Assembly: GCA_945865705.1 (NCBI GenBank)
Contig: CAMBEY010000030.1
Coordinates: 1-16,691 of the forward strand
Direction: 5' to 3'
DNA: 16,691 bases
From: Candidatus Sulfopaludibacter sp. SbA3
GTDB lineage: Bacteria; Acidobacteriota; Terriglobia; 2-12-FULL-54-10
The translations under genes and the position numbers were made by a program. Below the pieces are notes generated by a model. It was not told where the DNA came from. It ran no database searches and saw only the letters and a list, made by a program, of their open reading frames with translations. Positions within the stretch are counted from its first letter, which is position 1. Each line of letters starts with the position of its first letter. Below are positions 1 through 7,206 of this stretch, piece after piece.

Positions 1-456
1 CTCAAGAACGACGGTACGATTTCGACCGAGATCATCAAGAGCGTGCGCCCGCCGGACCTGACGCGCGCCGTGCTGAACGGCAACTTCAACGACGGCGTGC
101 GCGTGCTCACCCTGACCAGCTTCCTCAGCGCCAACGCCATCCGCTCGACCGACTCGCTCGACTACTCGAAGATTGACTGGTGCTCGACCAACAACTCCGT
201 CCCCTGCGCGCTGCGCAGCATCAGCGTCCCAGTGCTGATCACCGCCATGGGCGCGCACTATTTCGTGAGCGACAGCGAATACTTCCTGGAGCAGGCCAAG
301 AGCGCCAACAAGGACTTCATCACCATCGAAGGCGCCACCCACGGCATCACCGGCTGCAGCGATTGCGCTGGCGGCCCCTACAACAACAGCGTCAAGAATT
401 TCTTCGATTACGTAGCCAAGTGGACCAACCAGCGGTTTGGCGCGGGGAGCAAATAG
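1..456 (+). CDS. Alpha/beta-hydrolase-like protein, C-terminal part (5' end outside window)
   Basis: The frame is open from the first base and ends in TAG at 454-456, giving the last 151 residues of a longer protein. Near the end comes a strand-like stretch ISVPVLITAMG, then an acidic segment (FVSDSEYF, visible residues 88-95), then IEGATHGITG with a histidine at visible residue 114. A strand, an Asp-containing loop and a late His in GATHG is the usual order of the last two members of an alpha/beta-hydrolase triad. The nucleophile would lie upstream, outside the window. Four cysteines (61, 69, 119, 122) could form disulfides in an exported protein, but this is inference. A GTG at 43 is not taken as a start because the frame continues through it. 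The substrate cannot be named. Confidence 0.6.
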   Translation, partial: LKNDGTISTEIIKSVRPPDLTRAVLNGNFNDGVRVLTLTSFLSANAIRSTDSLDYSKIDWCSTNNSVPCALRSISVPVLITAMGAHYFVSDSEYFLEQAKSANKDFITIEGATHGITGCSDCAGGPYNNSVKNFFDYVAKWTNQRFGAGSK

Positions 457-495
457 CAACTCGGGATTCGCAATACAGATCGGTCCGTACATCGC

Positions 496-524
496 TTGAC
501 GTAGTACGTGATACGTTGTATCAT
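496..524 (+). promoter_or_regulatory. Sigma-70-type promoter of the higBA operon
   Basis: TTGACG at 496-501 and TATCAT at 519-524 are separated by exactly 17 bp, a near-consensus housekeeping promoter. The expected transcription start, 6-8 bases after the -10 box, falls at about 530-532, which is the first base of the toxin GTG codon at 531. No Shine-Dalgarno sequence is visible before that codon, so the toxin may be read from a leaderless mRNA. Confidence 0.7.
499..523 (+). promoter_or_regulatory. Probable HigA operator: two palindromes over the higBA promoter
   Basis: Two adjacent perfect palindromes are present: ACGTA-G-TACGT (499-509) and TGATAC-GTT-GTATCA (509-523). The second covers most of the -10 box (519-524) and the first overlaps the end of the -35 box. 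HigA antitoxins are known to repress their own operon by binding palindromes at the promoter, so these are the best operator candidates. That HigA binds here is inference. Confidence 0.55.
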
Positions 525-530
525 TGACAT

Positions 531-809
531 GTGATCCAAAGCTTCCGGTCGAAGGAAACAGAGCGCCTGTTTCAGTACGAGCCGAGCAGGCGATTCCGTT
601 CCATCGAGAGAATCGCCTTGCGGAAGCTGCTGCAGATTCACGCCGCAACGGAATTGCGGATATTGGCTTCTCCACCGGGCAATCAACTGGAGGCATTGCG
701 CGGGGACAGGAAAGGCCAGCACTCCATTAGAATTAATGACCAGTGGCGGATATGTTTTGTCTGGCGCGACGGCCACGCGCACGATGTGGAAATCGCGGAT
801 TATCACTAG
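531..809 (+). CDS. higB: HigB-type toxin, RelE/ParE superfamily
   Basis: This 92-residue protein has the layout of HigB toxins, ribosome-dependent mRNA endonucleases that stop translation when the antitoxin is lost. The start MIQSFRSKETERLF matches the usual family opening. The core includes LEALRGDRKGQHSIRI (about 54-68), then NDQWRICFVW (69-78), the RelE-fold beta strands that carry the basic and aromatic active-site residues, and the end HDVEIADYH. The GTG start at 531 is chosen because it gives the family N-terminus; the only nearby ATG (529) is followed at once by a stop. It is followed after 9 bases by higA, the toxin-first order typical of higBA. Toxicity is inferred from the family. 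Confidence 0.9.
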   Translation: MIQSFRSKETERLFQYEPSRRFRSIERIALRKLLQIHAATELRILASPPGNQLEALRGDRKGQHSIRINDQWRICFVWRDGHAHDVEIADYH

Positions 810-813
810 GAGG
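808..813 (+). promoter_or_regulatory. Shine-Dalgarno of higA overlapping the toxin stop codon
   Basis: AGGAGG at 808-813 overlaps the TAG stop of higB (807-809) and lies 5 bases before the GTG of higA at 819. This perfect site fixes the GTG start and contrasts with the toxin, which has no visible ribosome binding site. The antitoxin is thus probably translated more strongly than the toxin from the same mRNA. Confidence 0.75.
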
Positions 814-818
814 AAACC

Positions 819-1124
819 GTGAAGAAATCGCTCATGCCGCCGGTGCATCCGGGTGAAATTTTACGCGAGGACTTCATGGGTCCGCTAGGCCTCGCGACTA
901 ACCGCCTAGCTCTGGATCTGCGCGTACCGGCCACGCGCATTGGCGAGATTGTTAACGAGCGCCGCCGCATCACCGCCGATACTGCTCTGCGCCTAGCCCG
1001 CTACTTCAACACCAACGCCGAGTTCTGGCTCAACCTACAAAACTTCTACGACCTAGAACTGGAACGCCGCTCCGGCGCGGCCTCAATCATCGAACGAAAT
1101 GTCCATCCAATTGCAGCAGCCTAG
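819..1124 (+). CDS. higA: HigA-family antitoxin, XRE-type helix-turn-helix
   Basis: This 101-residue antitoxin of the HigA/VapI family neutralises HigB and represses the operon. The opening PPVHPGEILREDFMGPLGL (residues 7-25) is the family signature. The helix-turn-helix follows at about residues 25-62 (NRLALDLRVPATRIGEIVNE, then ITADTALRLARYF), and the end AEFWLNLQNFYDLELER (67-83) is the conserved C-terminal helix region. The GTG start is set by AGGAGG five bases upstream. It converges with the DUF6998-like gene, leaving only 28 bases between their stops. A second, broken higA copy lies at the right end of the window (16002-16184, minus strand). Confidence 0.93.
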   Translation: MKKSLMPPVHPGEILREDFMGPLGLATNRLALDLRVPATRIGEIVNERRRITADTALRLARYFNTNAEFWLNLQNFYDLELERRSGAASIIERNVHPIAAA

Positions 1125-1152
1125 TAAAGTTGCCCACGTGAGTTGTGTGGCG

Positions 1153-1614
1153 TCAGGAAATATTGCGTTTTGGAACGCGCAAGTCTTCGGGTATTTCAAG
1201 AGACAGTCGATTAAGCTCCTTAATCGGAAACGAAAGCAATTGTTTGCCAATACCCTTTCGCGACTTATATCGATCGAAAATCACCTTCCCTGGTCCGTTG
1301 AAGACTTCTTTGTAATTTCCATCTTCAAAAAGCTTGAAGCCCAAATAGAAGTCGGGGACCGTTTTAAAAGTTAACTGATCTCGAAATGTAGCTTTAATTT
1401 GCACACGACGACCGTCCGAAGTTTCAGCATCATGGTCGGGCTGGGAACGTTCGTGTAAATCCAATTCGTATTCCAGAGAGGCAATTATTTCGCCAATGTC
1501 GCCAACAAGGCGACCATCGATTGTGAACATGCGATTCGGGAACGCTTCCTTCAGACGATTGATACCCTGAAATATCCGTTCCAAAGCCTGCACGATGGCT
1601 AGATGTCGAGGCAT
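1153..1614 (-). CDS. DUF6998-like protein, putative PD-(D/E)XK nuclease fold
   Basis: This 153-residue cytoplasmic protein has no signal peptide. The central part reads FTIDGRLVGDIGEIIASLEY (30-49), then PDHDAETSDGRRVQIKATF (59-77) and later KEVFNGPGKVIF (102-113). This resembles proteins I know as DUF6998. The order E42, D62, Q72-I-K74 fits the acidic/acidic/(E or Q)-x-K active site of PD-(D/E)XK enzymes, including Mrr-like ones, so nuclease activity is possible but unproven. The ATG at 1614 lies 4 nt after the stop of the FAD-subunit gene with no clear Shine-Dalgarno; later starts at residue 8 (GTG) or 29 are possible. The gene is much poorer in GC (73 of 180 bases at 1201-1380, 41%) than its neighbour, suggesting transfer. 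Confidence 0.6.
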   Translation of the reverse strand: MPRHLAIVQALERIFQGINRLKEAFPNRMFTIDGRLVGDIGEIIASLEYELDLHERSQPDHDAETSDGRRVQIKATFRDQLTFKTVPDFYLGFKLFEDGNYKEVFNGPGKVIFDRYKSRKGIGKQLLSFPIKELNRLSLEIPEDLRVPKRNIS

Positions 1615-1618
1615 CCCG

Positions 1619-2611
1619 TTAAGCCAGACCGGCCAGAATCGTGCGCTCCAGCATGTTGGCGGCGATGTCCACTTTGTAGGCGTTCATGCTCATGGGGCGG
1701 GCGACGGTGCGGATGGCGGCGGAGGCCTGTTTGATGGCGGCTTTGATGTCTTTGCCTTTGATGGCGTTTTCGACGACCAGCGCGCGGTAGGGGACGGGCG
1801 CGACGCCGCCCATCACGATGCGGCCGTCTTTCCACGTACCGTTCTCCACCGTGAAGGCGGTGGCCACGGCACAGACGGCGAAGTCGTAAACCTGGCGGTT
1901 CTTGAGCTTCGTCCAGGCCTGCCTGGTGCCGGGGGCGGGGTTGGGGATGAAGATTTCAGTCATAAGTTCTTCGGGCTTCAGCACGTTCTCAGCAAGAATG
2001 TTGACCCCGGGCCCGACGAAGAGGTTGTCGAAGGCGACGGTGCGTTCGCCCGCCGGGCCAGCGATCTTCGCCGAGGCGTTCAAAGCCAGTAGCGCGGTGG
2101 CGGTGTCGGACGGATGCACGATGTAGCAGCCCTCGCCGCCGATGATGGCGTGGTAGCGGTTGTCGCCGCTAACCGAGTAGCAGAAGTCGCCGCCCTTCTT
2201 GAAGCAGTCGAAATCCTTGCCGCGGAAGAACCAGCAGCGCGGACGCTGATTCAGGTTGCCGCCGAGCGTGCCGTAGTTGCGAATGAGTTGCGAGGCGACG
2301 CTGTGCGCCGCGTCTTTCAAGAGCGGGATGCGCGCGATGACTTCTTTATTCTCGATGATGTCGGTGAGCGTGGTCATGGCGCCGATGGTGATGCCGCGCG
2401 CGTCGGCCTTGATGCCCTTGAGCTGCGGGATCGTGGACAAATCCACCAGCGCGTCAGGCATGGGCATCCCCGTGCCTTCCACCCAGTCCTTCATCACGCC
2501 GGCAACCAGGTCGCTGCCGCCCGCCAGTGCGCGCGCCTTGTTGCCGTGCGTCTTCAAGACGACGAGGGCTTCCTGCACGTTCTTAGGCTCATACAGTTCA
2601 AAACTTTTCAT
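1619..2611 (-). CDS. FAD-binding subunit of a xanthine dehydrogenase-family (PaoB/YagS-like) enzyme
   Basis: This 330-residue medium subunit of a molybdenum hydroxylase binds FAD and passes electrons from the Fe-S subunit to an acceptor. FAD-site motifs are ALAGGSDLV (28-36) and YGTLGGNL (113-120). Four cysteines, C126, C136, C144 and C162, sit in a loop just after the second motif. Such a loop carries an extra [4Fe-4S] cluster in 4-hydroxybenzoyl-CoA reductase beta and in PaoB, so this subunit probably has one too. The ATG at 2611 opens with the family start MKSFELYEP. It is the last gene of the Fe-S / Mo / FAD set; PaoABC has the order Fe-S / FAD / Mo. The substrate cannot be read from this subunit. 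Confidence 0.9.
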   Translation of the reverse strand: MKSFELYEPKNVQEALVVLKTHGNKARALAGGSDLVAGVMKDWVEGTGMPMPDALVDLSTIPQLKGIKADARGITIGAMTTLTDIIENKEVIARIPLLKDAAHSVASQLIRNYGTLGGNLNQRPRCWFFRGKDFDCFKKGGDFCYSVSGDNRYHAIIGGEGCYIVHPSDTATALLALNASAKIAGPAGERTVAFDNLFVGPGVNILAENVLKPEELMTEIFIPNPAPGTRQAWTKLKNRQVYDFAVCAVATAFTVENGTWKDGRIVMGGVAPVPYRALVVENAIKGKDIKAAIKQASAAIRTVARPMSMNAYKVDIAANMLERTILAGLA

Positions 2612-2660
2612 GGCGTGCTACCTCAGCTTTCCACGGATCAATTACTAAGCATGAACCTCA

Positions 2661-2713
2661 GCGGCTGAAGCCGCGTGTTGGTGACCTCTGGGCGGCACGA
2701 CTGAAGTCGTGCC
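2661..2713. repeat. Two REP-like hairpins between the Mo- and FAD-subunit genes
   Basis: Two perfect inverted repeats lie in the 145-bp gap: GCGGCT-GA-AGCCGC (2661-2674) and GGCACGACT-GA-AGTCGTGCC (2694-2713). Both share the pattern of a GC-rich arm around a CTGAAG centre, so they look like two copies of one short palindromic family (REP-like). Inside an operon they may stabilise or shape the mRNA between the two coding regions. There is no U-tract after them on the minus strand, so they are not typical terminators. Confidence 0.7.
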
Positions 2714-2756
2714 CTGACGAAAACATAAACACGAAAACATAACGACGAACGACTGG

Positions 2757-5309
2757 CTATCGAACGTTACGCAACCCGGCGAGCACTTTCTCGCGGGTCA
2801 TGGGCATGCTGTCCATCCACACGCCGATGGCGTTGTGCACCGCCGCAGCGATGGTCGGTCCCGGCGGAGCCATCGGAGGCTCGCCGATGCCGTGCGCGCC
2901 GAAGACGCCGTAGGCCTTGGGCTTCTCGACCAGAATGACATCAATCGTTTCCGGAACATCCAGGATCGTCGGCGGCCGGTAGTCGAGCATGTTGGGATTG
3001 AGCGGCAGTCCCGTGGCACGGTCGATGAGCAACTCTTCCATCAGCGCAGCGCCCAGAGCCATGACCACGCCGCCTTCAATCTGCTGCTCCAGCGCGAAAG
3101 GATTGATGGCGCGGCCCACGTCATGCGCGGCGACGTACTTTGTAACCGTGATGCTGCCCGTCATGGTGTCAACTTCCACTTCGGCGGCGTGCGCGGCCCA
3201 TGCGGCGCGCTCCCAGTCATTGTCCTGCTTGTAGATGGCGCGACCCAGCACGGGTAGTCCGTAAGCGCTGACGACGGCCTCCAGCGGCTGCTTGCGCGCC
3301 GGAGTCGCCTTGACGAAAATCTCGCCGTTGCGCATGTCGAGGTCCGCCGCAGCTACTTGCAGCGTCTCGTTTTTGCGCTTGGCGTCATCCACAAATTTCT
3401 CGGCGGCAAGCTGGAGTATCTGGCGCTTGGCGTCCATCGCCGCCTCATACATTCCACGACCACCGGTGTTGGTCTGGCGGCTGCCCGAGGTGCTGCCGGC
3501 GTCGGTGGTGTTGTCGGTGTCCACATACGTCGCGATGCTGACGCGATGCAGCGACACGCCCAACGCTTCGGCGGTAATCATGGCCATCTGCGTGCGCTGG
3601 CCGGGGCCGATCTCGGTCGAGCCGGAGACGCACTGCACGCTGCCGTCGGAGTTGACGATCACCTGCCCCGTCGCGGGATTCGTACCGCCGCCGTGGCTGC
3701 ACGAGTGCGCGGCCAGCCCGATGCCGTGAAACACTCCGGGCCGGACTTGCTTCGCGCGCGGCGCGTGCCAGTTCTGTTTCCAGCCGATCTTCTCCGCAGC
3801 TTTGGTGATGCACTCGCGGACGCCGGAGTTGCTGTACGGTTTCTTCGTTTCCGGATTGCCCTCTTCGTTGAGGTTCTTCAGGCGGAACTCGACTGGGTCC
3901 ATGCCGATGGCGTAGGCGGCCTTCTCCATCATCATTTCCATGGCGAAGGTTCCGTTGGGATGACTGACGCAGCGATAGGGACCGGACTTGAAGCTGTTGG
4001 TGAACACGTCGATGGCTTCGAGCTTCAAGTTGGGAATCTTGTAGAGCGTCTGCATGATGAACCATGCGCCATTGGCCGCGCCGCCGCGCTGCGCGCCTAC
4101 GTTGCCGAAGACGCGGAACTGACCGTACTGAATCGCGCCGTCACGGTTGACGCCGAACTTCATCTCATTGCGGAACTCGGGGCGGTGCGTGCGCGTTACA
4201 AAGTCCTCCTCGCGCGTGTACATGTTCTTCACGGGCCGTCCGGTAATCTTCGACAGAATCGCCGCGTGAATTTCGGCCAAGTCCACTCCGGAGCGATAGC
4301 CGTAGCCGGAGCCCACATAGCCGGGTTGAATCACGCGCACGCGATTGACGGGAATCTTCAGCGCCTGCGACAGGCCGGAGCGCGAACCGTGCGCGTGTTG
4401 GTTGGTGTAGTAAGCGACCAGACGGTCCTGGTCCCAGTACATCAGCGAGTTGGTCATCTCAAGCGGCATGTGCTGCTCGGTGGCGCGCGTAAGCACGGAG
4501 TCGAGGTTGATGTCGGCGCGCGCGCCGTCGGGGTTGCCGCGCACCAGTGGCGGCGTCTTGGCGATAATCGTGCCGTCTTCTTTGCTCTCCCACTGCTTGA
4601 CGGTGCTGGCGAGCGTCCCTTCCATCATGTCGAGCGTGGCGGGCAGAATCTCGTACTCCACTTCGATCAGATGCGTAGCTTCGTCGGCGACGTGCTCATT
4701 TTCGGCGGCGACTACGGCGATGGGCGAGCCCACTTCAAATACTTCCTCATTGAAGAGATAGCGATCCGGCGGGCCGCTGCCCAGCTTCACGTCGCGGTAC
4801 TCGGCGGGCAGCGTATCGCGGGATAGAATCGCGATCACGCCGGGCAGCCCCCGGGCCTTGGTCAGGTCCACCTTCTTGATCTTCGCGTGCGGGTAGGGAC
4901 TGCGCAGCGTCCGCGTGTGCAGCATCCCGGGCATGCGCATGTTCTGCGTGTACTGGCCGACGTTGGTTACCACTCCGTAACCATGCAGGCGCGGCACGCG
5001 GGTGCCGACCACTTGAAATCCACCAGCGCCGCCACCGGCAACCGCATCCGCCACCACGGCGGGCTTGGCCGCCGCCTGTGCCTGAGCAAGCTGGGCCTGC
5101 GCCAGCAAGACTTCGCCGCGCGGGCGTGGCGCGGGAATGCCCAGGCGGTGGCCGTAAATCTCATAGACCGGCTCCACCATCTCGCGCTGTTCGCCCACCA
5201 GCAGGTTCCACTCCGGGTCGTCCGTGAGCGCCTGCCAGTGCTCATCGCTCAGACTGGCCGCGTATGCGGGGTCCTGCACAACTTTTAGCGCATCCACTTT
5301 GAGTGCCAT
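2757..5309 (-). CDS. Molybdopterin-binding catalytic subunit, xanthine dehydrogenase family
   Basis: This 850-residue large subunit of a molybdenum hydroxylase oxidises an aldehyde or N-heteroaromatic substrate with water as oxygen donor. The ATG at 5309 has GAGGAG upstream; a TTG at 5324 would add five residues but has no such support. The standard domain begins only near VGTRVPRLHG (101-110). Before it lie an alpha-helical stretch (about 1-63) and an Ala/Gln-rich linker (about 66-97), an extension most relatives lack. Molybdopterin-site motifs include GSGYGYRSG (333-341), STEIGPGQRTQ (564-574) and TDAGSTSGSR (602-611). The catalytic glutamate is expected at E810 in GIGEPPMAPP. It has no signal of its own, so export probably depends on the Tat signal of its Fe-S partner, as in PaoABC. 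Confidence 0.92.
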   Translation of the reverse strand: MALKVDALKVVQDPAYAASLSDEHWQALTDDPEWNLLVGEQREMVEPVYEIYGHRLGIPAPRPRGEVLLAQAQLAQAQAAAKPAVVADAVAGGGAGGFQVVGTRVPRLHGYGVVTNVGQYTQNMRMPGMLHTRTLRSPYPHAKIKKVDLTKARGLPGVIAILSRDTLPAEYRDVKLGSGPPDRYLFNEEVFEVGSPIAVVAAENEHVADEATHLIEVEYEILPATLDMMEGTLASTVKQWESKEDGTIIAKTPPLVRGNPDGARADINLDSVLTRATEQHMPLEMTNSLMYWDQDRLVAYYTNQHAHGSRSGLSQALKIPVNRVRVIQPGYVGSGYGYRSGVDLAEIHAAILSKITGRPVKNMYTREEDFVTRTHRPEFRNEMKFGVNRDGAIQYGQFRVFGNVGAQRGGAANGAWFIMQTLYKIPNLKLEAIDVFTNSFKSGPYRCVSHPNGTFAMEMMMEKAAYAIGMDPVEFRLKNLNEEGNPETKKPYSNSGVRECITKAAEKIGWKQNWHAPRAKQVRPGVFHGIGLAAHSCSHGGGTNPATGQVIVNSDGSVQCVSGSTEIGPGQRTQMAMITAEALGVSLHRVSIATYVDTDNTTDAGSTSGSRQTNTGGRGMYEAAMDAKRQILQLAAEKFVDDAKRKNETLQVAAADLDMRNGEIFVKATPARKQPLEAVVSAYGLPVLGRAIYKQDNDWERAAWAAHAAEVEVDTMTGSITVTKYVAAHDVGRAINPFALEQQIEGGVVMALGAALMEELLIDRATGLPLNPNMLDYRPPTILDVPETIDVILVEKPKAYGVFGAHGIGEPPMAPPGPTIAAAVHNAIGVWMDSMPMTREKVLAGLRNVR

Positions 5310-5353
5310 AATGTCTCTCCTCAAAACTCTCTCGCGGGCTTCCGTGTTCCTCG

Positions 5354-6370
5354 TTACCTGACAGCATGTCCCAGTTCGGCCAAGGCGCGGCGCACGCCAG
5401 CCTCGTCAATCTTCGCCGGGTCCCATGTGGGCGCAATGGTTCGCTCGCTGCCCGCCACGCCGAGGATGCCGGGCCGCTGCTTCAGCTCGCTGGCCAGATC
5501 GTCATACTGCTCGATGGTGCCGAGCGGCGCAGCAAACTCAAACTGCTTGGTGATGGCGTTGGCAACTGGAGCTGCCACGGCCACCGGCGCATCGCCTGTA
5601 ATCAGCGGAGCGGTGTAGACGACCTTCTCGCCGCGCATCTCGGCCGCGGCCTTCTGCACTGCGCTGAGAATCTTCGGATACTCGCCGCAACGACAGATGT
5701 TGCCGGCCAGCGCTTCCTTGATCTCATCGTTGGTGGGCTTGTTGTTTTTCTCAAGCAGCGCGTAGGAGGCCATCACGAATCCGCGCGTGCAGATGCCGCA
5801 CTGGAATCCGCCCTCCAGCCAGAAGGCTCGCTGCACGGGATGCAGTCCCGCCACGCCAGGCCCCTTGGTGATGCCCGCGACGGTGAGAATTTTTTGGCCG
5901 CGCCCGTTGCGCGCCGAGAGTACCGTGCAGCCGTTCACCGGCTTGCTATCCACCAGAATGGTGCAGGCACCGCACTGCGCGCGATCGCAGCCGAGGTTGG
6001 AGTTGGCCAGCCCAAGCTGGTAGTTCATCGTCTCCCAGAGGCTCTCGCGCACGTCGACGGTAACATCATGCTTCTTGCCGTCGATATCCAGCGTCAACTT
6101 GCGCGACTTCAGCGGCGCGGGCGGCGCGGCGTTAGCGGCGGCGGGCTTGGCTGCCACTTGTGCCTCGGCTGGCTCGATCAGCGCGGCGGTGAAGCCCGTA
6201 CCGGTCATCACGCCAACGGCGACAGCCCCCGCGTTGCTGCGTTTCAAGAAATCGCGGCGCGAAAGCCCGGCGCGCGGCTGCTCGGTAGACTTTTCGTCAC
6301 AACCGTTTCCGCAATTATTATTGTCAGTGGATAATGCGGCGGGCGGCCCGGAAAATTTGCCTTCTGCCAT
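5354..6370 (-). CDS. [2Fe-2S] subunit with Tat signal and extra C-terminal HMA-like domain (PaoA/YagT-like)
   Basis: This 338-residue electron-transfer subunit has an N-terminal region with a twin-arginine motif SRRDFLKR (37-44), a hydrophobic stretch and a probable cut after AEA (70), so the enzyme should act in the periplasm. The plant-type [2Fe-2S] ligands are C128, C133, C136 and C148; the second cluster uses C191, C194, C226 and C228. Known PaoA proteins end soon after that; here an Ala/Pro linker and a domain at about 275-338 follow. That tail (LKQRPGI, WDPAKIDEAGVRRAL, ELGHAV) has the spacing of a heavy-metal-associated ferredoxin-like fold but no CxxC. The ATG at 6370 is preceded by AGGAG 6 nt upstream. 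It is first of three genes, with its own promoter at 6453-6481. Confidence 0.9.
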   Translation of the reverse strand: MAEGKFSGPPAALSTDNNNCGNGCDEKSTEQPRAGLSRRDFLKRSNAGAVAVGVMTGTGFTAALIEPAEAQVAAKPAAANAAPPAPLKSRKLTLDIDGKKHDVTVDVRESLWETMNYQLGLANSNLGCDRAQCGACTILVDSKPVNGCTVLSARNGRGQKILTVAGITKGPGVAGLHPVQRAFWLEGGFQCGICTRGFVMASYALLEKNNKPTNDEIKEALAGNICRCGEYPKILSAVQKAAAEMRGEKVVYTAPLITGDAPVAVAAPVANAITKQFEFAAPLGTIEQYDDLASELKQRPGILGVAGSERTIAPTWDPAKIDEAGVRRALAELGHAVR

Positions 6371-6452
6371 GGGAAACTCCTGATTCTAGACTTAACTTCT
6401 GAGCCCTCTTTGGGCGAACAGTGAACGGATAACAATGGAGAACAACGTAAAA

Positions 6453-6481
6453 AGTTTATGCCAGCCAGCCGCAGAGGTCAA
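6453..6481 (-). promoter_or_regulatory. Sigma-70-type promoter of the molybdenum hydroxylase operon
   Basis: On the minus strand TTGACC (6476-6481) and TAAACT (6453-6458) are exactly 17 bp apart, 83 bp before the ATG of the Fe-S subunit gene. The predicted start at about 6446 gives a leader of roughly 76 nt with a Shine-Dalgarno AGGAG at 6377-6381. The site lies after the stop of the short-chain dehydrogenase gene, so the three oxidase genes can be transcribed without it. Confidence 0.6.
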
Positions 6482-6504
6482 CGGTTAGATTGTGTGTTTT
6501 TTCC

Positions 6505-7206
6505 TTACCTGACTTGCGACTTCCAGCCGGAGGAGCTGATCATTTTGCCGGTTACCGATTTCGACTCGTCCGAGGCCAGATAGACGAACACATCGGTTAC
6601 TGACTCGGGCTTGCAGCCGTGAAATCCGGTCATCTTGGTGGCCACGTAACCGGGCTCGACCGAGTTGACGCGAATGCGATCGGAGCTTAACTCCGACGCC
6701 AGCGTTACGGTGATGCCCTCCACGCCCCACTTAGAGGCTGCGTAACCCACGAAGTTGGCGTAGGCACCGCGGCCCACCATCGACGAGACGTTGATGATCG
6801 ACCCGCCGCGCTGCTTTTGCATGATGGGGACCACGGCCTTGCTCATCAGGAACGTGCCACGCAGATTCACGCTGATGGCGTAGTCGAACTTGCGCGCTTC
6901 CAGTTCCGTGATGGGCACGGGGCGGGTCATGACGCCAGCGTTGTTGATGAGCACGTCGATGTGCCCGAAGTGAGATTGCGCCTTCCTGACAAACTCGGCG
7001 ACCTGATCTTCCTCGGCAACATCGCAGGACCATCCGGCGGCGTCGGGAGACTGCTGCCGAAGCTGCGCGACCGTCGCATCCATCTCCGCTGCAGTGCGTG
7101 AGCAGATGCCCACGCGAGCGCCCTCGCGCGCGCAGTGCATAGCGACAGCCTGCCCGATGCCGCGACTGCCGCCGGTGATGATTACCACTTTGTCTTTTAG
7201 CTTCAT
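6505..7206 (-). CDS. Short-chain dehydrogenase/reductase (SDR), classical type
   Basis: This 233-residue cytoplasmic NAD(P)-dependent oxidoreductase shows the classical SDR motifs: TGGSRGIG (11-18) for the cofactor, CDV (61-63) for adenine-ring contact, NNAG (88-91), N114, a catalytic serine at 142, Y155 and K159 (YAASK), and the PGYVATKM loop (185-192). A tetrad N-S-Y-K is therefore complete. Residues around R37 (CSRTAAE) could favour NADPH, but this is inference. The end (VTGKMISSSGW) matches the family's C-terminal region, so the gene looks whole. It follows the flavin reductase-like gene by 33 nt and is probably cotranscribed with it. The substrate is unknown. The start codon region is duplicated 14 bp upstream. 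Confidence 0.93.
   Translation of the reverse strand: MKLKDKVVIITGGSRGIGQAVAMHCAREGARVGICSRTAAEMDATVAQLRQQSPDAAGWSCDVAEEDQVAEFVRKAQSHFGHIDVLINNAGVMTRPVPITELEARKFDYAISVNLRGTFLMSKAVVPIMQKQRGGSIINVSSMVGRGAYANFVGYAASKWGVEGITVTLASELSSDRIRVNSVEPGYVATKMTGFHGCKPESVTDVFVYLASDESKSVTGKMISSSGWKSQVR

Noticed and set aside
408..848. 146-codon frame opposite higB and the hydrolase end
   Set aside because: It is antisense to the well-supported toxin and antitoxin and spans their promoter; no motif.
3357..4826. 489-codon open frame on the plus strand
   Set aside because: It lies wholly antisense to the molybdopterin subunit gene, whose motifs are unmistakable; long antisense frames are common in GC-rich genes. 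Its sequence is His/Arg/Val-rich with no family motif.
5366..6334. 322-codon open frame on the plus strand
   Set aside because: It is antisense to the Fe-S subunit gene, which carries all eight cluster cysteines; the antisense product has no domain.
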